Assembly: GCA_023387735.1 (NCBI GenBank)
Contig: JAEWHP010000040.1
Span: 62,001-126,000 of the forward strand
Direction of reading: 5' to 3'
Origin: Pseudomonadota bacterium
Lineage (GTDB): Bacteria; Pseudomonadota; Alphaproteobacteria; Rhizobiales; Xanthobacteraceae
DNA: 64,000 bases
Positions within the stretch are counted from its first letter, which is position 1, and every line of letters starts with the position of its first letter. Below the pieces are notes generated by a model. It searched no databases. It was given only the letters and a program-made list of their open reading frames with translations, and was not told where the DNA came from. Both the position numbers and the translations under genes were made by a program. Shown one piece after another: positions 17,707-26,382 of this stretch.

Positions 17707-18930
17707 CTAGCCGCGCGGTCTCGCTGTGCGCAGCCAGAGCCATGACGCGATCGCGCAGAGCGCGATCAGGCATGTGGCCGGCACCAGCATCGGACCGGCG
17801 ACGCTGCCGGTGTGGTGCTGCACCCACGGCGCCAGGTTCGGCGCGAAGAAGCCGCCGATATTGCCGATCGCATTGATCGCGGCGATGCTCGCCGCCGCCC
17901 TTGCGCCGGAAAAGAATCGCGACGGAAACGTCCAGAAGCACGGATTGAGCACGGCGATGCAGGGGCCGCCGATCGCGAGCGCGATAAAACGATGCGTGTT
18001 GTCCGTCAGCATGATGCTGGCCAGGAAGCAGATGGCGCCGAGCAGGGTGATCACTGCCACGAAGCGAAAGATCGATTTGTCGTTACGAAGCAGCGGCGGC
18101 ACCGCGATCAGCGCCAGCGCCGCCAGCGCCCAGGGAACCGCGTTCAGCAGGCCGTTGACGGTCGAACCGACGCCGAAGTCGCGAATGATGGTCGGCAGCC
18201 AGTAGGTCAGGCCGTAATAGGAGGTGGCGAGCAGGATATAGACCAGCCCGAATCCGATGACGACCGGGTCCCACAACGCCGACCAGGGATTTTCGTGCGT
18301 TGCCTTGGGCGGCGTTGCGCGCGCATGCATCGCCGCGAGCAACTGACGGTCCTTCTCGTCGAGAAAGCGCGCGGTCAGCGGGGAGGACGGCAGGAGAGCG
18401 ACGACGACCGCCGTAAGCAGCAACGCCAGCACGCCGCCGCCGATGAAGACCCATTGCCAGCCCGCGAGCCCCAGCCAGCCGCTGAGGTCGAGCAGGCTGC
18501 CGTTGATCGGTCCGCCGACCATGTTGCCGAGGCTGCTGCCGAGCGTGAAGAAGCCAAGCATGCGGATGCGATAGGGATCAGGAAACCAGGTGCTGAGATA
18601 GTAAACGACGCCGGGATAGATGCCGGCCTCGACCGCGCCCAGCAGCAGCCGCAGGACGCTGAGCATGTTCGCCGATGCGGTGAATGCCAGGGCCAGCGTG
18701 ATGACGCCGCAGCCGAAGATCAATAGCCCGAGCCAGCGCCGCGCGCCGTAGCGCTGCAGCGCCAGGGAGCTCGGTATCTCGAATACCACGTAGCCGATGA
18801 AGAACAGCGATGCCGCGAATCCGAACGCTGCCTCGGAAATGTGCAGGTCAGAGATCATCTGCAGCTTGGCGAAGCCGATGTTCTGGCGGTCGATGAAGGC
18901 GACCAGAAACATCAGGACCAGCACGGGCAT
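17707..18930 (-). CDS. MFS transporter, anion:cation symporter family
   Basis: This 407-residue MFS protein of the ACS (phthalate/glucarate/tartrate permease) type has AFIDRQNIGFAKLQM at the end of helix 1, which is diagnostic, and GAVEAGIYPGVVYYLSTWFP in helix 4. It imports an organic anion, substrate unknown. Odd point: homologues have a conserved W-R-L-M-P just before helix 1. Here the codons for R-L-G-W-R-L sit in frame directly upstream of the ATG, but an in-frame TGA lies 14 codons upstream with no ATG/GTG/TTG between. The N-terminus may be shortened, use a rare start, or carry a frameshift. It is divergent from lysR at 19104. Confidence 0.83.
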   Translation of the reverse strand: MPVLVLMFLVAFIDRQNIGFAKLQMISDLHISEAAFGFAASLFFIGYVVFEIPSSLALQRYGARRWLGLLIFGCGVITLALAFTASANMLSVLRLLLGAVEAGIYPGVVYYLSTWFPDPYRIRMLGFFTLGSSLGNMVGGPINGSLLDLSGWLGLAGWQWVFIGGGVLALLLTAVVVALLPSSPLTARFLDEKDRQLLAAMHARATPPKATHENPWSALWDPVVIGFGLVYILLATSYYGLTYWLPTIIRDFGVGSTVNGLLNAVPWALAALALIAVPPLLRNDKSIFRFVAVITLLGAICFLASIMLTDNTHRFIALAIGGPCIAVLNPCFWTFPSRFFSGARAAASIAAINAIGNIGGFFAPNLAPWVQHHTGSVAGPMLVPATCLIALCAIASWLWLRTARPRG

Positions 18931-19103
18931 CAGGCGCCACCCGAGCCGGTGTATCAGGGCCCGTACTGTTCATGCGGCAAATTGCCCGTCGCGCGCACCT
19001 GCCATGCGCAGGCGAGGAGAGAATTCCATCATCGGGGATATGCTAGAGCTATTCTTGATTTCAAAGGGGCGCATTTCGAATATCCCCCAAGGTATCTTGG
19101 TTC
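18931..19103. promoter_or_regulatory. Divergent MFS/lysR promoter region
   Basis: This intergenic region has a perfect 8-base inverted repeat GGGGATAT (19034-19041) and ATATCCCC (19080-19087), spaced by 38 bases. The second arm lies 16 bases before the lysR ATG. LysR regulators usually bind such a region to control a divergent target and themselves. The wide spacing makes it only a candidate. Confidence 0.4.
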
Positions 19104-20030
19104 ATGCAGTTTCGACAACTCCGCTATTTCGTGAAGATTGTGGAAGCCGGCAGCTTTTCGCGTGCAGCGACGCTGATCCATGTGGCCCAGCCGGCGCTGA
19201 GCCAGCAGATCCATGAACTGGAAGAGCGGCTCGGCGTCATGCTGCTCCAGCGCAGCGCGCGCGGCGTCAGCCCGACCGCCGCCGGCGAGTTGCTGTTTCG
19301 CGAAGCCACCTCGATCCTGCATCAGCTCGATCAGTTGCCGACCGTGGTTCGTTCGACCAGTGGCGAGGCCGAAGGCGCTGTCAACGTGGGGCTCGCGTCG
19401 TCGATGGCGCCGATCCTGATCGGTCCGCTGCTCGAGCGGGTCAAGACCAGTCTGCCCAAGGTCAATCTCAAGCTGTCAGATGACGACAGCGGCACGCTGC
19501 AGGCAGGCGTCGCCGCGAGCAATTTCGATTTGGCAGTCGTCTATGAGGATGAATTCGTCCCGTCGCTTTCGCGCCGGCTGATCTTCCGGCAGCGGCTCTA
19601 CCTCGTCGGCAGCCAGCCGTTCCACGTCAAGGACGCTTCATCGGCGTCACTGCAACAGGTCGCCAAATTGCCGCTGATCCTCCCCGGGCTTCCGAACGGC
19701 CGCCGCTCGCTGATCGATCGCGCCTTTGCCGAACGCGGACTGGCGGTCAATGTCGTCGCCGAAGCCGACACGCTCTCCAGCGAATTGCTCGCGGTGCGCT
19801 CGGGCGTTGCCAGCACCATCCTGCCGATTTCGGATCGCGCGACCTTCGAGCGCGGCGGATTCGCTGCGCCGCTCCTGGTCGAACCGGCGCTTTTTCTCAC
19901 CTGCTCGGTGATATCGTCGAGCGACTTTCCCCTGACTCATGCCGGCGAAGCCGTACGCGACATCCTGGTCGATCTGCTGCGGGTGCGATTGCGCGATGCC
20001 GGCCTGCTCGGGGTGGAATGGATCGACTAG
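19104..20030 (+). CDS. LysR family transcriptional regulator
   Basis: This 308-residue LTTR has a winged helix (MQFRQLRYFVKIVEAGSFSRAA, AQPALSQQIHELEERLGVML) and an effector domain from about residue 90. It is very similar to the LysR protein at 16292-17212, so the two arose by duplication. It is divergent from the MFS gene and precedes the AtuA-like gene by 277 bases, so the transporter and the AtuA-like enzyme are its likely targets. Confidence 0.88.
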   Translation: MQFRQLRYFVKIVEAGSFSRAATLIHVAQPALSQQIHELEERLGVMLLQRSARGVSPTAAGELLFREATSILHQLDQLPTVVRSTSGEAEGAVNVGLASSMAPILIGPLLERVKTSLPKVNLKLSDDDSGTLQAGVAASNFDLAVVYEDEFVPSLSRRLIFRQRLYLVGSQPFHVKDASSASLQQVAKLPLILPGLPNGRRSLIDRAFAERGLAVNVVAEADTLSSELLAVRSGVASTILPISDRATFERGGFAAPLLVEPALFLTCSVISSSDFPLTHAGEAVRDILVDLLRVRLRDAGLLGVEWID

Positions 20031-20121
20031 AGCCCCATTCCGATCAAATCGGAACGCATTCTTGGTTCGACGCGTTTTCGTGACGCGAACCGGTTTCCAC
20101 TTCGCTCGAAAGCGCTCTATG
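20029..20121. repeat. Dispersed rhizobial intergenic repeat
   Basis: This block starts at the lysR stop. It contains CCGATcaaATCGG, then a dyad around gacgcgttttcgtgacgcg, and ends with ccacttcgctcgaaagcgct. I recognise it as a repeat found many times between genes in Bradyrhizobium and relatives. It may act as a transcription end point for lysR. Recognition is from memory; a genome search would settle it. Confidence 0.65.
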
Positions 20122-20307
20122 TCTTCGTTGCCTCGCGGTGGTTCATTCACGCGACATCACGGTCGCTTGATGCTTTGACCGGCCATATCGGCAGCCTATA
20201 CCTGCATATCGAAGCCATATTTGTTTTTGATCCCGGCCTGGATCATTTGTCCGCCCGCGCTGGCGGCGAACCATTCCGGATGCCCCAGCCGGTTAAGGGG
20301 CTGCTCC

Positions 20308-22389
20308 ATGCCAAAACTGATTTACCGTGTTGTCTCGGCCTGCGGTGCGCTGGGCTACGGCTATCCCAAGGCGTCGCTGGATGCGGCCTTGCGAGGGCAG
20401 GTCGACGCCATCATCTGCGATGGCGGCTCGATGGACGCGGGTCCCTATTACCTCGGCACCGGCACCGAATATTTCGAGCGCGAAGCGGTCAAGCTCGATT
20501 TCCGTCACATGGTCGAAGCCGGCGCCCGGATAGGTTGTCCGGTGGTTCTCGGCAGTTGCGGAATGGCAGGCGGCGATCGCAATCTCGACTGGATGATCGA
20601 GGTCGCCAAGGAGGTGCTCGCCGAGCTTGGCATTCAAGGTGCCAAGGTCGCAGTGATCCGATCCGAAATCGACCCAGAAGTCATCATCAGGGAATTCCGC
20701 GCCGGTGCGCTGCGCGCGACGGGGGTGGGCCCCGATCTCGACGAGGCTTCGCTGCGTGAGAGTACCATCGTCGGCCAGATGGGAATTCATCCCCTGATCA
20801 CCGCGCTGGAAAGCGGTGCGCAATTCATCCTTGCCGGACGTAGCTGTGACATCGCGCTGTTCGCTTCCGACATGATCCGCCGCAACATCGATGCCGGGCT
20901 GGCCTACCATGTCGGGCACGTCCTGGAATGCGGCGCGCTGGCCTGCGATCCCGGTTCGCCATCGGACTGTCTCGTGGCCGAGGTCTATGACGACGGCTCG
21001 GCGATCTTCACCGCGCCCAATCCCGCGCGCCGCTGCACGGCCTATTCGATCGCCGCGCATTCGCTCTACGAGGAAAGCCACCCGCAACTGCAGTATTATC
21101 CCGAGGGCATCCTGGTGATGGAGAAGACGCAGTTCTTCTCCCGTGACGGCCGCAGCGCCGGCATCCGCAACAGTCGCTTCGTTCATTCCGCAAGGCCATG
21201 GCCCTGGAGCATCAAGCTCGAAGGATCGCGCCGGCTCGGCGCGCGCAAGGTCTCGCTGATCCACCTCGATCCCGCGGACCTTCCGAAGGTCCCGTCGGAC
21301 GTGCTGGTCTACGGCCGCAACGGCGTGCAGGCGCAGCCTGTCACTGGCTCGCAGCGCGAACTCGGCATCATCGTCGAGGCGACCGGCAAGACACAAGAGG
21401 CCGCCGTCCTGTTGGCCAGTCTGCTGACGCATTACCTCATTCACTACGGCTATCCCGGCCGAAAGGCGACCGCCGGCAATATCGCCTATCCGCTGTCTCC
21501 CAACCTGATCAGCTTCCAGCGGGAGGACGGTTCGTTCGGCGCCATCGTGCCGAGCGGAACACGCGATCCGGTGTTCTTCGAGAACTATCCCGCGATCAAG
21601 GCCGCCGTGCTGAAGCTGATCGCGGACGAATTCCCGGACGCGCTCGCAAATGCGACCTATACGATCACCGACGCAGACGTTTCGCATCCGGTCGCACTGC
21701 TGCGCACCGTCGACCGCGATACCGGGAAGCTGGCGCAGCGTCACCGGCAGGAGATCGAGCGCGTCACGCGTCTGATAAAGCCCGGCCCCGGTTCGCTGCT
21801 CAACCTCGACGCCCCGGACGCCTATGTCTGGTCACTCTACCATCTCCTGCAGAACGAGGACGTGATCAAGAACACGATGTTTCCGATCACCTACTTCGCG
21901 GCCAACGGCGCCGACTGGACCGAGCAGGGCTCGGAGCGTCCGCGCTATTTCGACATCGGCGAGCGCGACTATCGCGGCAATGTCGACGACCGGACGCTCT
22001 CGCTGATCGCGGACCATGCGCCGGTCGGTGCCCCGGTCGGCTCGCACCGCCTGCTCGACATGGCCGTCGTCATTCGCAGCAAGGATGCCGGCATCAACCG
22101 CCTGACCTTCGACATCATCTTCACGTCGGGCGAAAACTACGAGGCCGCGCTGCACTCCAACGTCTTCGCCCGCTGCAATGTCGCGAAGATCCTCAACCTG
22201 CCGCCGGCGCGCGTGGTCGGAACTTATTTCGTCGACAGCTGCAACGCGATCAAGATTTCCGTGGACAGGCCGAATATCTCGGCATCGATGGACGAGCGCG
22301 ACGTGTTCGGCGCCCAGCAGCAGGTCGCAATCGAACGGATGAGCATTCCGGTCTATCCCGCGGCGCTGGCCAAGGCTTCGTCGTTCTAA
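20308..22389 (+). CDS. AtuA-like protein: DUF1446 domain fused to DUF4387 domain
   Basis: This 693-residue protein has an N-terminal acyclic-terpene-utilisation AtuA-like domain (DUF1446; about residues 1-450, with ALGYGYPKASLDAAL and ICDGGSMDAGPYYLGTG). The C-terminal domain of about 110 residues (HRLLDMAVVIRSKDAGINRLTFD onwards) is of DUF4387 type. In many bacteria these are two adjacent genes; here they are one chain. Members occur with acyl-CoA carboxylase and terpenoid or organic-acid catabolism, but the reaction is not established. The ATG at 20308 follows AAGGGG by seven bases. Neighbouring LysR and MFS genes suggest it acts on an imported acid. Confidence 0.8.
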   Translation: MPKLIYRVVSACGALGYGYPKASLDAALRGQVDAIICDGGSMDAGPYYLGTGTEYFEREAVKLDFRHMVEAGARIGCPVVLGSCGMAGGDRNLDWMIEVAKEVLAELGIQGAKVAVIRSEIDPEVIIREFRAGALRATGVGPDLDEASLRESTIVGQMGIHPLITALESGAQFILAGRSCDIALFASDMIRRNIDAGLAYHVGHVLECGALACDPGSPSDCLVAEVYDDGSAIFTAPNPARRCTAYSIAAHSLYEESHPQLQYYPEGILVMEKTQFFSRDGRSAGIRNSRFVHSARPWPWSIKLEGSRRLGARKVSLIHLDPADLPKVPSDVLVYGRNGVQAQPVTGSQRELGIIVEATGKTQEAAVLLASLLTHYLIHYGYPGRKATAGNIAYPLSPNLISFQREDGSFGAIVPSGTRDPVFFENYPAIKAAVLKLIADEFPDALANATYTITDADVSHPVALLRTVDRDTGKLAQRHRQEIERVTRLIKPGPGSLLNLDAPDAYVWSLYHLLQNEDVIKNTMFPITYFAANGADWTEQGSERPRYFDIGERDYRGNVDDRTLSLIADHAPVGAPVGSHRLLDMAVVIRSKDAGINRLTFDIIFTSGENYEAALHSNVFARCNVAKILNLPPARVVGTYFVDSCNAIKISVDRPNISASMDERDVFGAQQQVAIERMSIPVYPAALAKASSF

Positions 22390-22408
22390 AGGCAGTCAGG
22401 CAAACATC

Positions 22409-22738
22409 ATGTCGAACCGAATTGCGATCCGGACCCGCGGCGACAGCCTGGCGTCTCACATCCTGCCGGTCTCGGGGACGATGATCGGGGTCTGTGCAAC
22501 CCTGATCGGCCTGGCGAAGATCGCCGCGGCCAAGCACGGTTCGTCGCATGTCGACGATTACGCCGCCGTGGTGGCGGTGACGTTTCTTGCAAGTGCGCTG
22601 GCATCGTATCTGTCGATCCGCTTGTCGGACCAGACGCGCCTCAGCATTCGGATCGAGCGGTTCGCCGACACGGTCTTTCTCTGCGGTCTGGTCGGCATCA
22701 CGCTGGTCGCGACCCTGTTTGCCTACGAGGTCATTTAG
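22409..22738 (+). CDS. Small integral membrane protein (109 aa)
   Basis: This protein has three hydrophobic segments (about residues 17-38, 50-68 and 86-107) and polar ends. The first loop (KIAAAKHGSSHVDDYA) and the second (SDQTRLSIRIERFAD) are charged. It has no domain that I can name. It starts 19 bases after the AtuA-like gene in the same direction, with no obvious ribosome binding site, and may be co-transcribed. Confidence 0.65.
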   Translation: MSNRIAIRTRGDSLASHILPVSGTMIGVCATLIGLAKIAAAKHGSSHVDDYAAVVAVTFLASALASYLSIRLSDQTRLSIRIERFADTVFLCGLVGITLVATLFAYEVI

Positions 22739-22821
22739 ACCGACGTTCTCCTGGAGTGATGTCGGCATCGCATCGGGGGACACCCCGGTTATTTCCAAGC
22801 ATGAGAATTGAAGAGGCGACC

Positions 22822-24066
22822 ATGATCGATCAGGTGAAATCCAGGACGGGCAGATCACGCGCGTTGCGCTATCTCGTCGCATTGCTATGTGCGGCGGCAC
22901 TTTCGCTTCCAGCCGGTGGCGCGCGCGCGCAGACGCCGTTCTATCATGCCACCGCGCAGGAGCTTGTAGGACCTCCCGGTTCGCTGATCCGTTCCGAACC
23001 GATGATGTTTGCGCCTGCCGGTGCGCAGGCCTACCGGGTGCTCTATCGCTCGGTCGGCATGCGGGGCGAACCGATTGCCGTGTCAGGGGTGATCGTCGTC
23101 CCGCCGGGGCCCGCACCGTCCGGCGGACGGCCGATCGTGGCCTGGGCGCATCCGACCACCGGCGTGGTGCCGCATTGCGCGCCGTCGCTGGCGATCTTCG
23201 TGTTCCAGCAGATGGCAGGGTTGCGCCAGTTGATCGAGCAGGGCGCCGTGGTCGCGGCAACCGATTATCCCGGTCTCGGCACCGCAGGCCCGCATCCGTA
23301 TCTCGTCGGCGACAGCGAAGCCCGTGCCGTGATCGACTCGGTGCGTGCCGCCCGCAGCCTGCCGGGCGTCGGCGACGGCAACAGCTTTGCGGTGTGGGGC
23401 CATTCGCAGGGCGGGCAGGCGTCGCTTTATACTGGTTTGATCGCCAAGGCCTATGCACCCGAGCTTCGTCTCGTCGGCGTCTCGGCCGCGGCACCAGCGA
23501 CTTCGCTCGTGACCTTGATGGGCGACGACTTCAAGAGTTCGGGCGGCAAGAACCTCACGGCCATGACGCTGTGGTCGTGGTCGCGCGTCTACGGCGCGCC
23601 GATCGACAAGGTGGTGGTGCCCGAGGCGATGCCGACTGTCGACCGGTTGTCCAACGAATGCATCGAATCGATCTTCGATATCCTCGAACGCCGGCAGACC
23701 GAGAAGCCGCTCGAGCAGCACTTTCTTTCGGTGCCGAGCATTGCCACCGTGGAACCATGGCGGTCGCTCGCGATGCGCAACACGCCGGGAACGCTGTCGC
23801 CGCAGATCCCGCTGTTTCTGGCGCAGGGGACAACGGACAACATCGTCCGGCCGGAAGTCACCCGCGCCTACATGCAGCGGCAATGCAAGGCGGGCGGCAA
23901 GGTTGCCATGATGTGGGTGCCGAACGTCGGCCACGGCTTTGTCGCCAGGGACAGCGCGGATGCCGCGGTGGCCTGGATGATGGACCGGTTCGCCGGGCGG
24001 CCCGCACCGAGCGACTGCGGCAAGAACCTCGCCACGGCCGATCCGGCCGAGGCGGCGGCCCAATAG
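22822..24066 (+). CDS. Secreted lipase/esterase (alpha/beta hydrolase, LIP family)
   Basis: This 414-residue protein has an N-terminal signal peptide (RALRYLVALLCAAALSLPAGGARA) and an alpha/beta-hydrolase fold of the secretory lipase type. The nucleophile elbow is GHSQGG, with preceding text VVAATDYPGLGTAG typical of the family. The acid is probably the Asp of QGTTDNIVRP and the base the His of NVGHGF. It should hydrolyse esters outside the cytoplasm. The ATG at 22822 has AAGAGG five bases upstream; an ATG at 22801 is possible but has no site. Confidence 0.82.
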   Translation: MIDQVKSRTGRSRALRYLVALLCAAALSLPAGGARAQTPFYHATAQELVGPPGSLIRSEPMMFAPAGAQAYRVLYRSVGMRGEPIAVSGVIVVPPGPAPSGGRPIVAWAHPTTGVVPHCAPSLAIFVFQQMAGLRQLIEQGAVVAATDYPGLGTAGPHPYLVGDSEARAVIDSVRAARSLPGVGDGNSFAVWGHSQGGQASLYTGLIAKAYAPELRLVGVSAAAPATSLVTLMGDDFKSSGGKNLTAMTLWSWSRVYGAPIDKVVVPEAMPTVDRLSNECIESIFDILERRQTEKPLEQHFLSVPSIATVEPWRSLAMRNTPGTLSPQIPLFLAQGTTDNIVRPEVTRAYMQRQCKAGGKVAMMWVPNVGHGFVARDSADAAVAWMMDRFAGRPAPSDCGKNLATADPAEAAAQ

Positions 24067-24137
24067 CCGGCCGTCGATCAGAACAACGTGCGTGAGATTC
24101 ACGCCGACTTAATCCAGATGAATATTGAGGTCCTGTC

Positions 24138-25577
24138 ATGAATTTCATTTCGACATCCCGCATTCAACGCCACCAAAGTTCTTTCCGCCGCGCGAGCCTT
24201 GCCAGCCTTGCCGCGCTCAGCCTCGTCGGCCTTTGCTCGGCGGCACATGCCGCGGACAAGCCGCCGCTGGCGCCCGACACGGTCGTACCCTTCAGCACGG
24301 ACTCGCGGCTGTCGGCCGGGGTCGAGTTCAGCCTGCCGGCGCTTGCAGCCGATATCGATCGGGATATCCCGCAACGGCTTGCGAGCATCGACGAAAAGAT
24401 CGAATGCGTCCATCGCCGCATCCTGTTCTTCAAGGTCAACGCCAATTGCGATGTCTGGGGCTACGTGGAGCGGTCCGGCGGAGTTTCTCTGTATGGCCGC
24501 GGCGATCGCGTCTACGGCTCGGTGCGTATCGATGGCGCACTCGAAGGGCAGGGCGCCAACCGCTTCACCGCACGCATCCATGGTGAGACTGAGGCCAGCG
24601 CCACCATCGAAGCCACGGCGCGTCCGCAGCTCAGCCGGGACTGGTCGCTCGACCTCAATTTCGGTGACGGGTTCCGATGGAGCGAGCCGCCGGTCCTGCA
24701 GGTCATGGGACGCGAGATTCCCCTGGCGAAATACGCCGAGCCGCGAATCCGGTCGCAGCTTGCCGTGGTGAGGTCGCATGCGCTGGCAGCTGCTCGCCGT
24801 CTCGATCTGCATGACAAGGCCGCAGCCGCATGGCGGCATGCGTTCGAGCCGATCCAGCTGTCCGACAGTCCGGCGGTCTGGCTGCAGATGACGCCGCAAA
24901 GCGTGTCCTTTGCAGGGATGCGGGCAAATACGAGGACGCTGCGCGGCTCGATCGCGCTCTCCGGCACGGTGCAGACCATCGTCGGCCAGGATCCGACGCC
25001 GGTGACGGCCACAGCCTTGCCGGCACTTGGCGATGACGTCGGTACATCTGGCGGATTCAATGTGATCCTTCCCGTGCGGGTCGGCTATGACGTGATCAAG
25101 GACAAGCTTTTGCAGGTGATCGCCGCGATGCCGCCGGTGGCGGGGATTTCGGTCAAGGACATTGACGTGTATCCGTCATCGGGCAAGCTCGTCGTCGGTC
25201 TGCGCGTCGCCAGGGCCACGGATGAGGATTCCAGCGCCGGAAAGTGGGTTTATCTTTCAGGCGCCATCCAGGTCGATGCCGACGGCCGCGCCATCATGCT
25301 TTCCAACCTTGGCGTCATGACCGGCGATGAGGGCCTCGCCCCGCTGATCGATCCGATCGCGGCGCAGCTCGGATCGAAGCTGAACGTCGATTACGGCATC
25401 GCCTACGACAATTTGCTCAACGCCGCCAACGCGAAGCTCAATCGGCAGCTCAAGGACGGTTTCCGCATGGAGGGGCAGCTCTCCTCCGCGAAGCTCGAAA
25501 ATGTCTATCTGCCCGCTGACGGCGTCGTCATCGCTCTCCGCGCCAGCGGCGAACTGAACATCCTGTACGGGATGTGA
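24138..25577 (+). CDS. DUF4403 family protein
   Basis: This 479-residue protein has a signal peptide (probable cleavage after AHA, about residue 39) followed by the DUF4403 layout: two repeated lipid-carrier-like halves, FSLPALAADIDRDIP near the start and FNVILPVRVGYDVIKDKLLQVI in the second half. Family members are exported and of unknown function; a link with lipid or envelope biology is only inferred from the fold. A GAGG site lies seven bases before the ATG. The secreted lipase gene is directly upstream in the same direction. Confidence 0.8.
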   Translation: MNFISTSRIQRHQSSFRRASLASLAALSLVGLCSAAHAADKPPLAPDTVVPFSTDSRLSAGVEFSLPALAADIDRDIPQRLASIDEKIECVHRRILFFKVNANCDVWGYVERSGGVSLYGRGDRVYGSVRIDGALEGQGANRFTARIHGETEASATIEATARPQLSRDWSLDLNFGDGFRWSEPPVLQVMGREIPLAKYAEPRIRSQLAVVRSHALAAARRLDLHDKAAAAWRHAFEPIQLSDSPAVWLQMTPQSVSFAGMRANTRTLRGSIALSGTVQTIVGQDPTPVTATALPALGDDVGTSGGFNVILPVRVGYDVIKDKLLQVIAAMPPVAGISVKDIDVYPSSGKLVVGLRVARATDEDSSAGKWVYLSGAIQVDADGRAIMLSNLGVMTGDEGLAPLIDPIAAQLGSKLNVDYGIAYDNLLNAANAKLNRQLKDGFRMEGQLSSAKLENVYLPADGVVIALRASGELNILYGM

Positions 25578-25587
25578 GTCACCACCG

Positions 25588-25624
25588 CCGCCGCCGCAAC
25601 CCCTCGATTGCGGCGGCGGATTTT
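25588..25624 (+). terminator. Rho-independent terminator after the DUF4403 gene
   Basis: A perfect 12-base stem CCGCCGCCGCAA/TTGCGGCGGCGG with an 8-base loop starts 10 bases after the stop at 25577 and is followed by ATTTTG. Stem strength is high and the T run short. Confidence 0.7.
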
Positions 25625-25680
25625 GACCAAGTCCTGGATCGAACCTGGGACTGAACCTTTGCCCCGATCTGGAGACACCG

Positions 25681-26151
25681 ATGACGCTGCAAACCCTGGC
25701 CTGGCTGGCGATGGCCGCATACGCCCTGCACATCATGGAAGAATACACCTTCGACTGGCGGAACTGGGCGCGGGCCGTCATCAAGCTGCCGGTGGAATGG
25801 AGCGACTTCTACGTCACGAACGCGATCGTCATCGCCTTGGGTATTGCCCAGGCACAATTGGCGCCAGCCCTGCCGCTGGCGCCGCTGATATTCGCCTCGC
25901 TGATGCTGATCAACGCCGTATTCTTTCACATCCTCCCCGTCGTCCGGACGGGGGGACGGTTCTCGCCTGGCCTCGTCACGGCCATCGTGCTCTTCCTTCC
26001 GGTCGGAATCGCCGTCTGGTGCAAGGCCGCCGGCGACGCTCCGCTCCCCTGGACCACGGTGGTGCTCGCGGTTGCGGGCGGAGCGGCGTTGATGGCCTAT
26101 CCGGTCGTCATGCTGAACCTCCGGGGAAAGCCTTATTTTCAGCAGGGCTGA
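25681..26151 (+). CDS. HXXEE domain membrane protein
   Basis: This 156-residue protein has four to five hydrophobic helices. The family motif is HIMEE (residues 17-21), and a second conserved point is the asparagine and histidine of LINAVFFHIL. SPGLVTAI and the long last helix fit the HXXEE family (named after the motif). Function is unknown; conserved polar residues within helices suggest an enzyme or transporter. GGAG precedes the ATG. Confidence 0.85.
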   Translation: MTLQTLAWLAMAAYALHIMEEYTFDWRNWARAVIKLPVEWSDFYVTNAIVIALGIAQAQLAPALPLAPLIFASLMLINAVFFHILPVVRTGGRFSPGLVTAIVLFLPVGIAVWCKAAGDAPLPWTTVVLAVAGGAALMAYPVVMLNLRGKPYFQQG

Positions 26152-26382
26152 TCGTTCCTGCGACCCCCCGGCCGCTACCTCAAAGGAGGTATCGAAAGTC
26201 GTAGCACCATTGATCCCTTACCTTAGCCGGTGCGGAGCGCCATGGTACCGGCGTGGAATGCCAGCAATTGTCCGCAGATGAGGCACGGATAGCCCGACCG
26301 TCGCCGCGGAATTCAGGGCACGATTATTTGATGATTTGAAATGGGAAGTATTGCGCGATAGCTCGTCAGGACGCGTCTTTGC

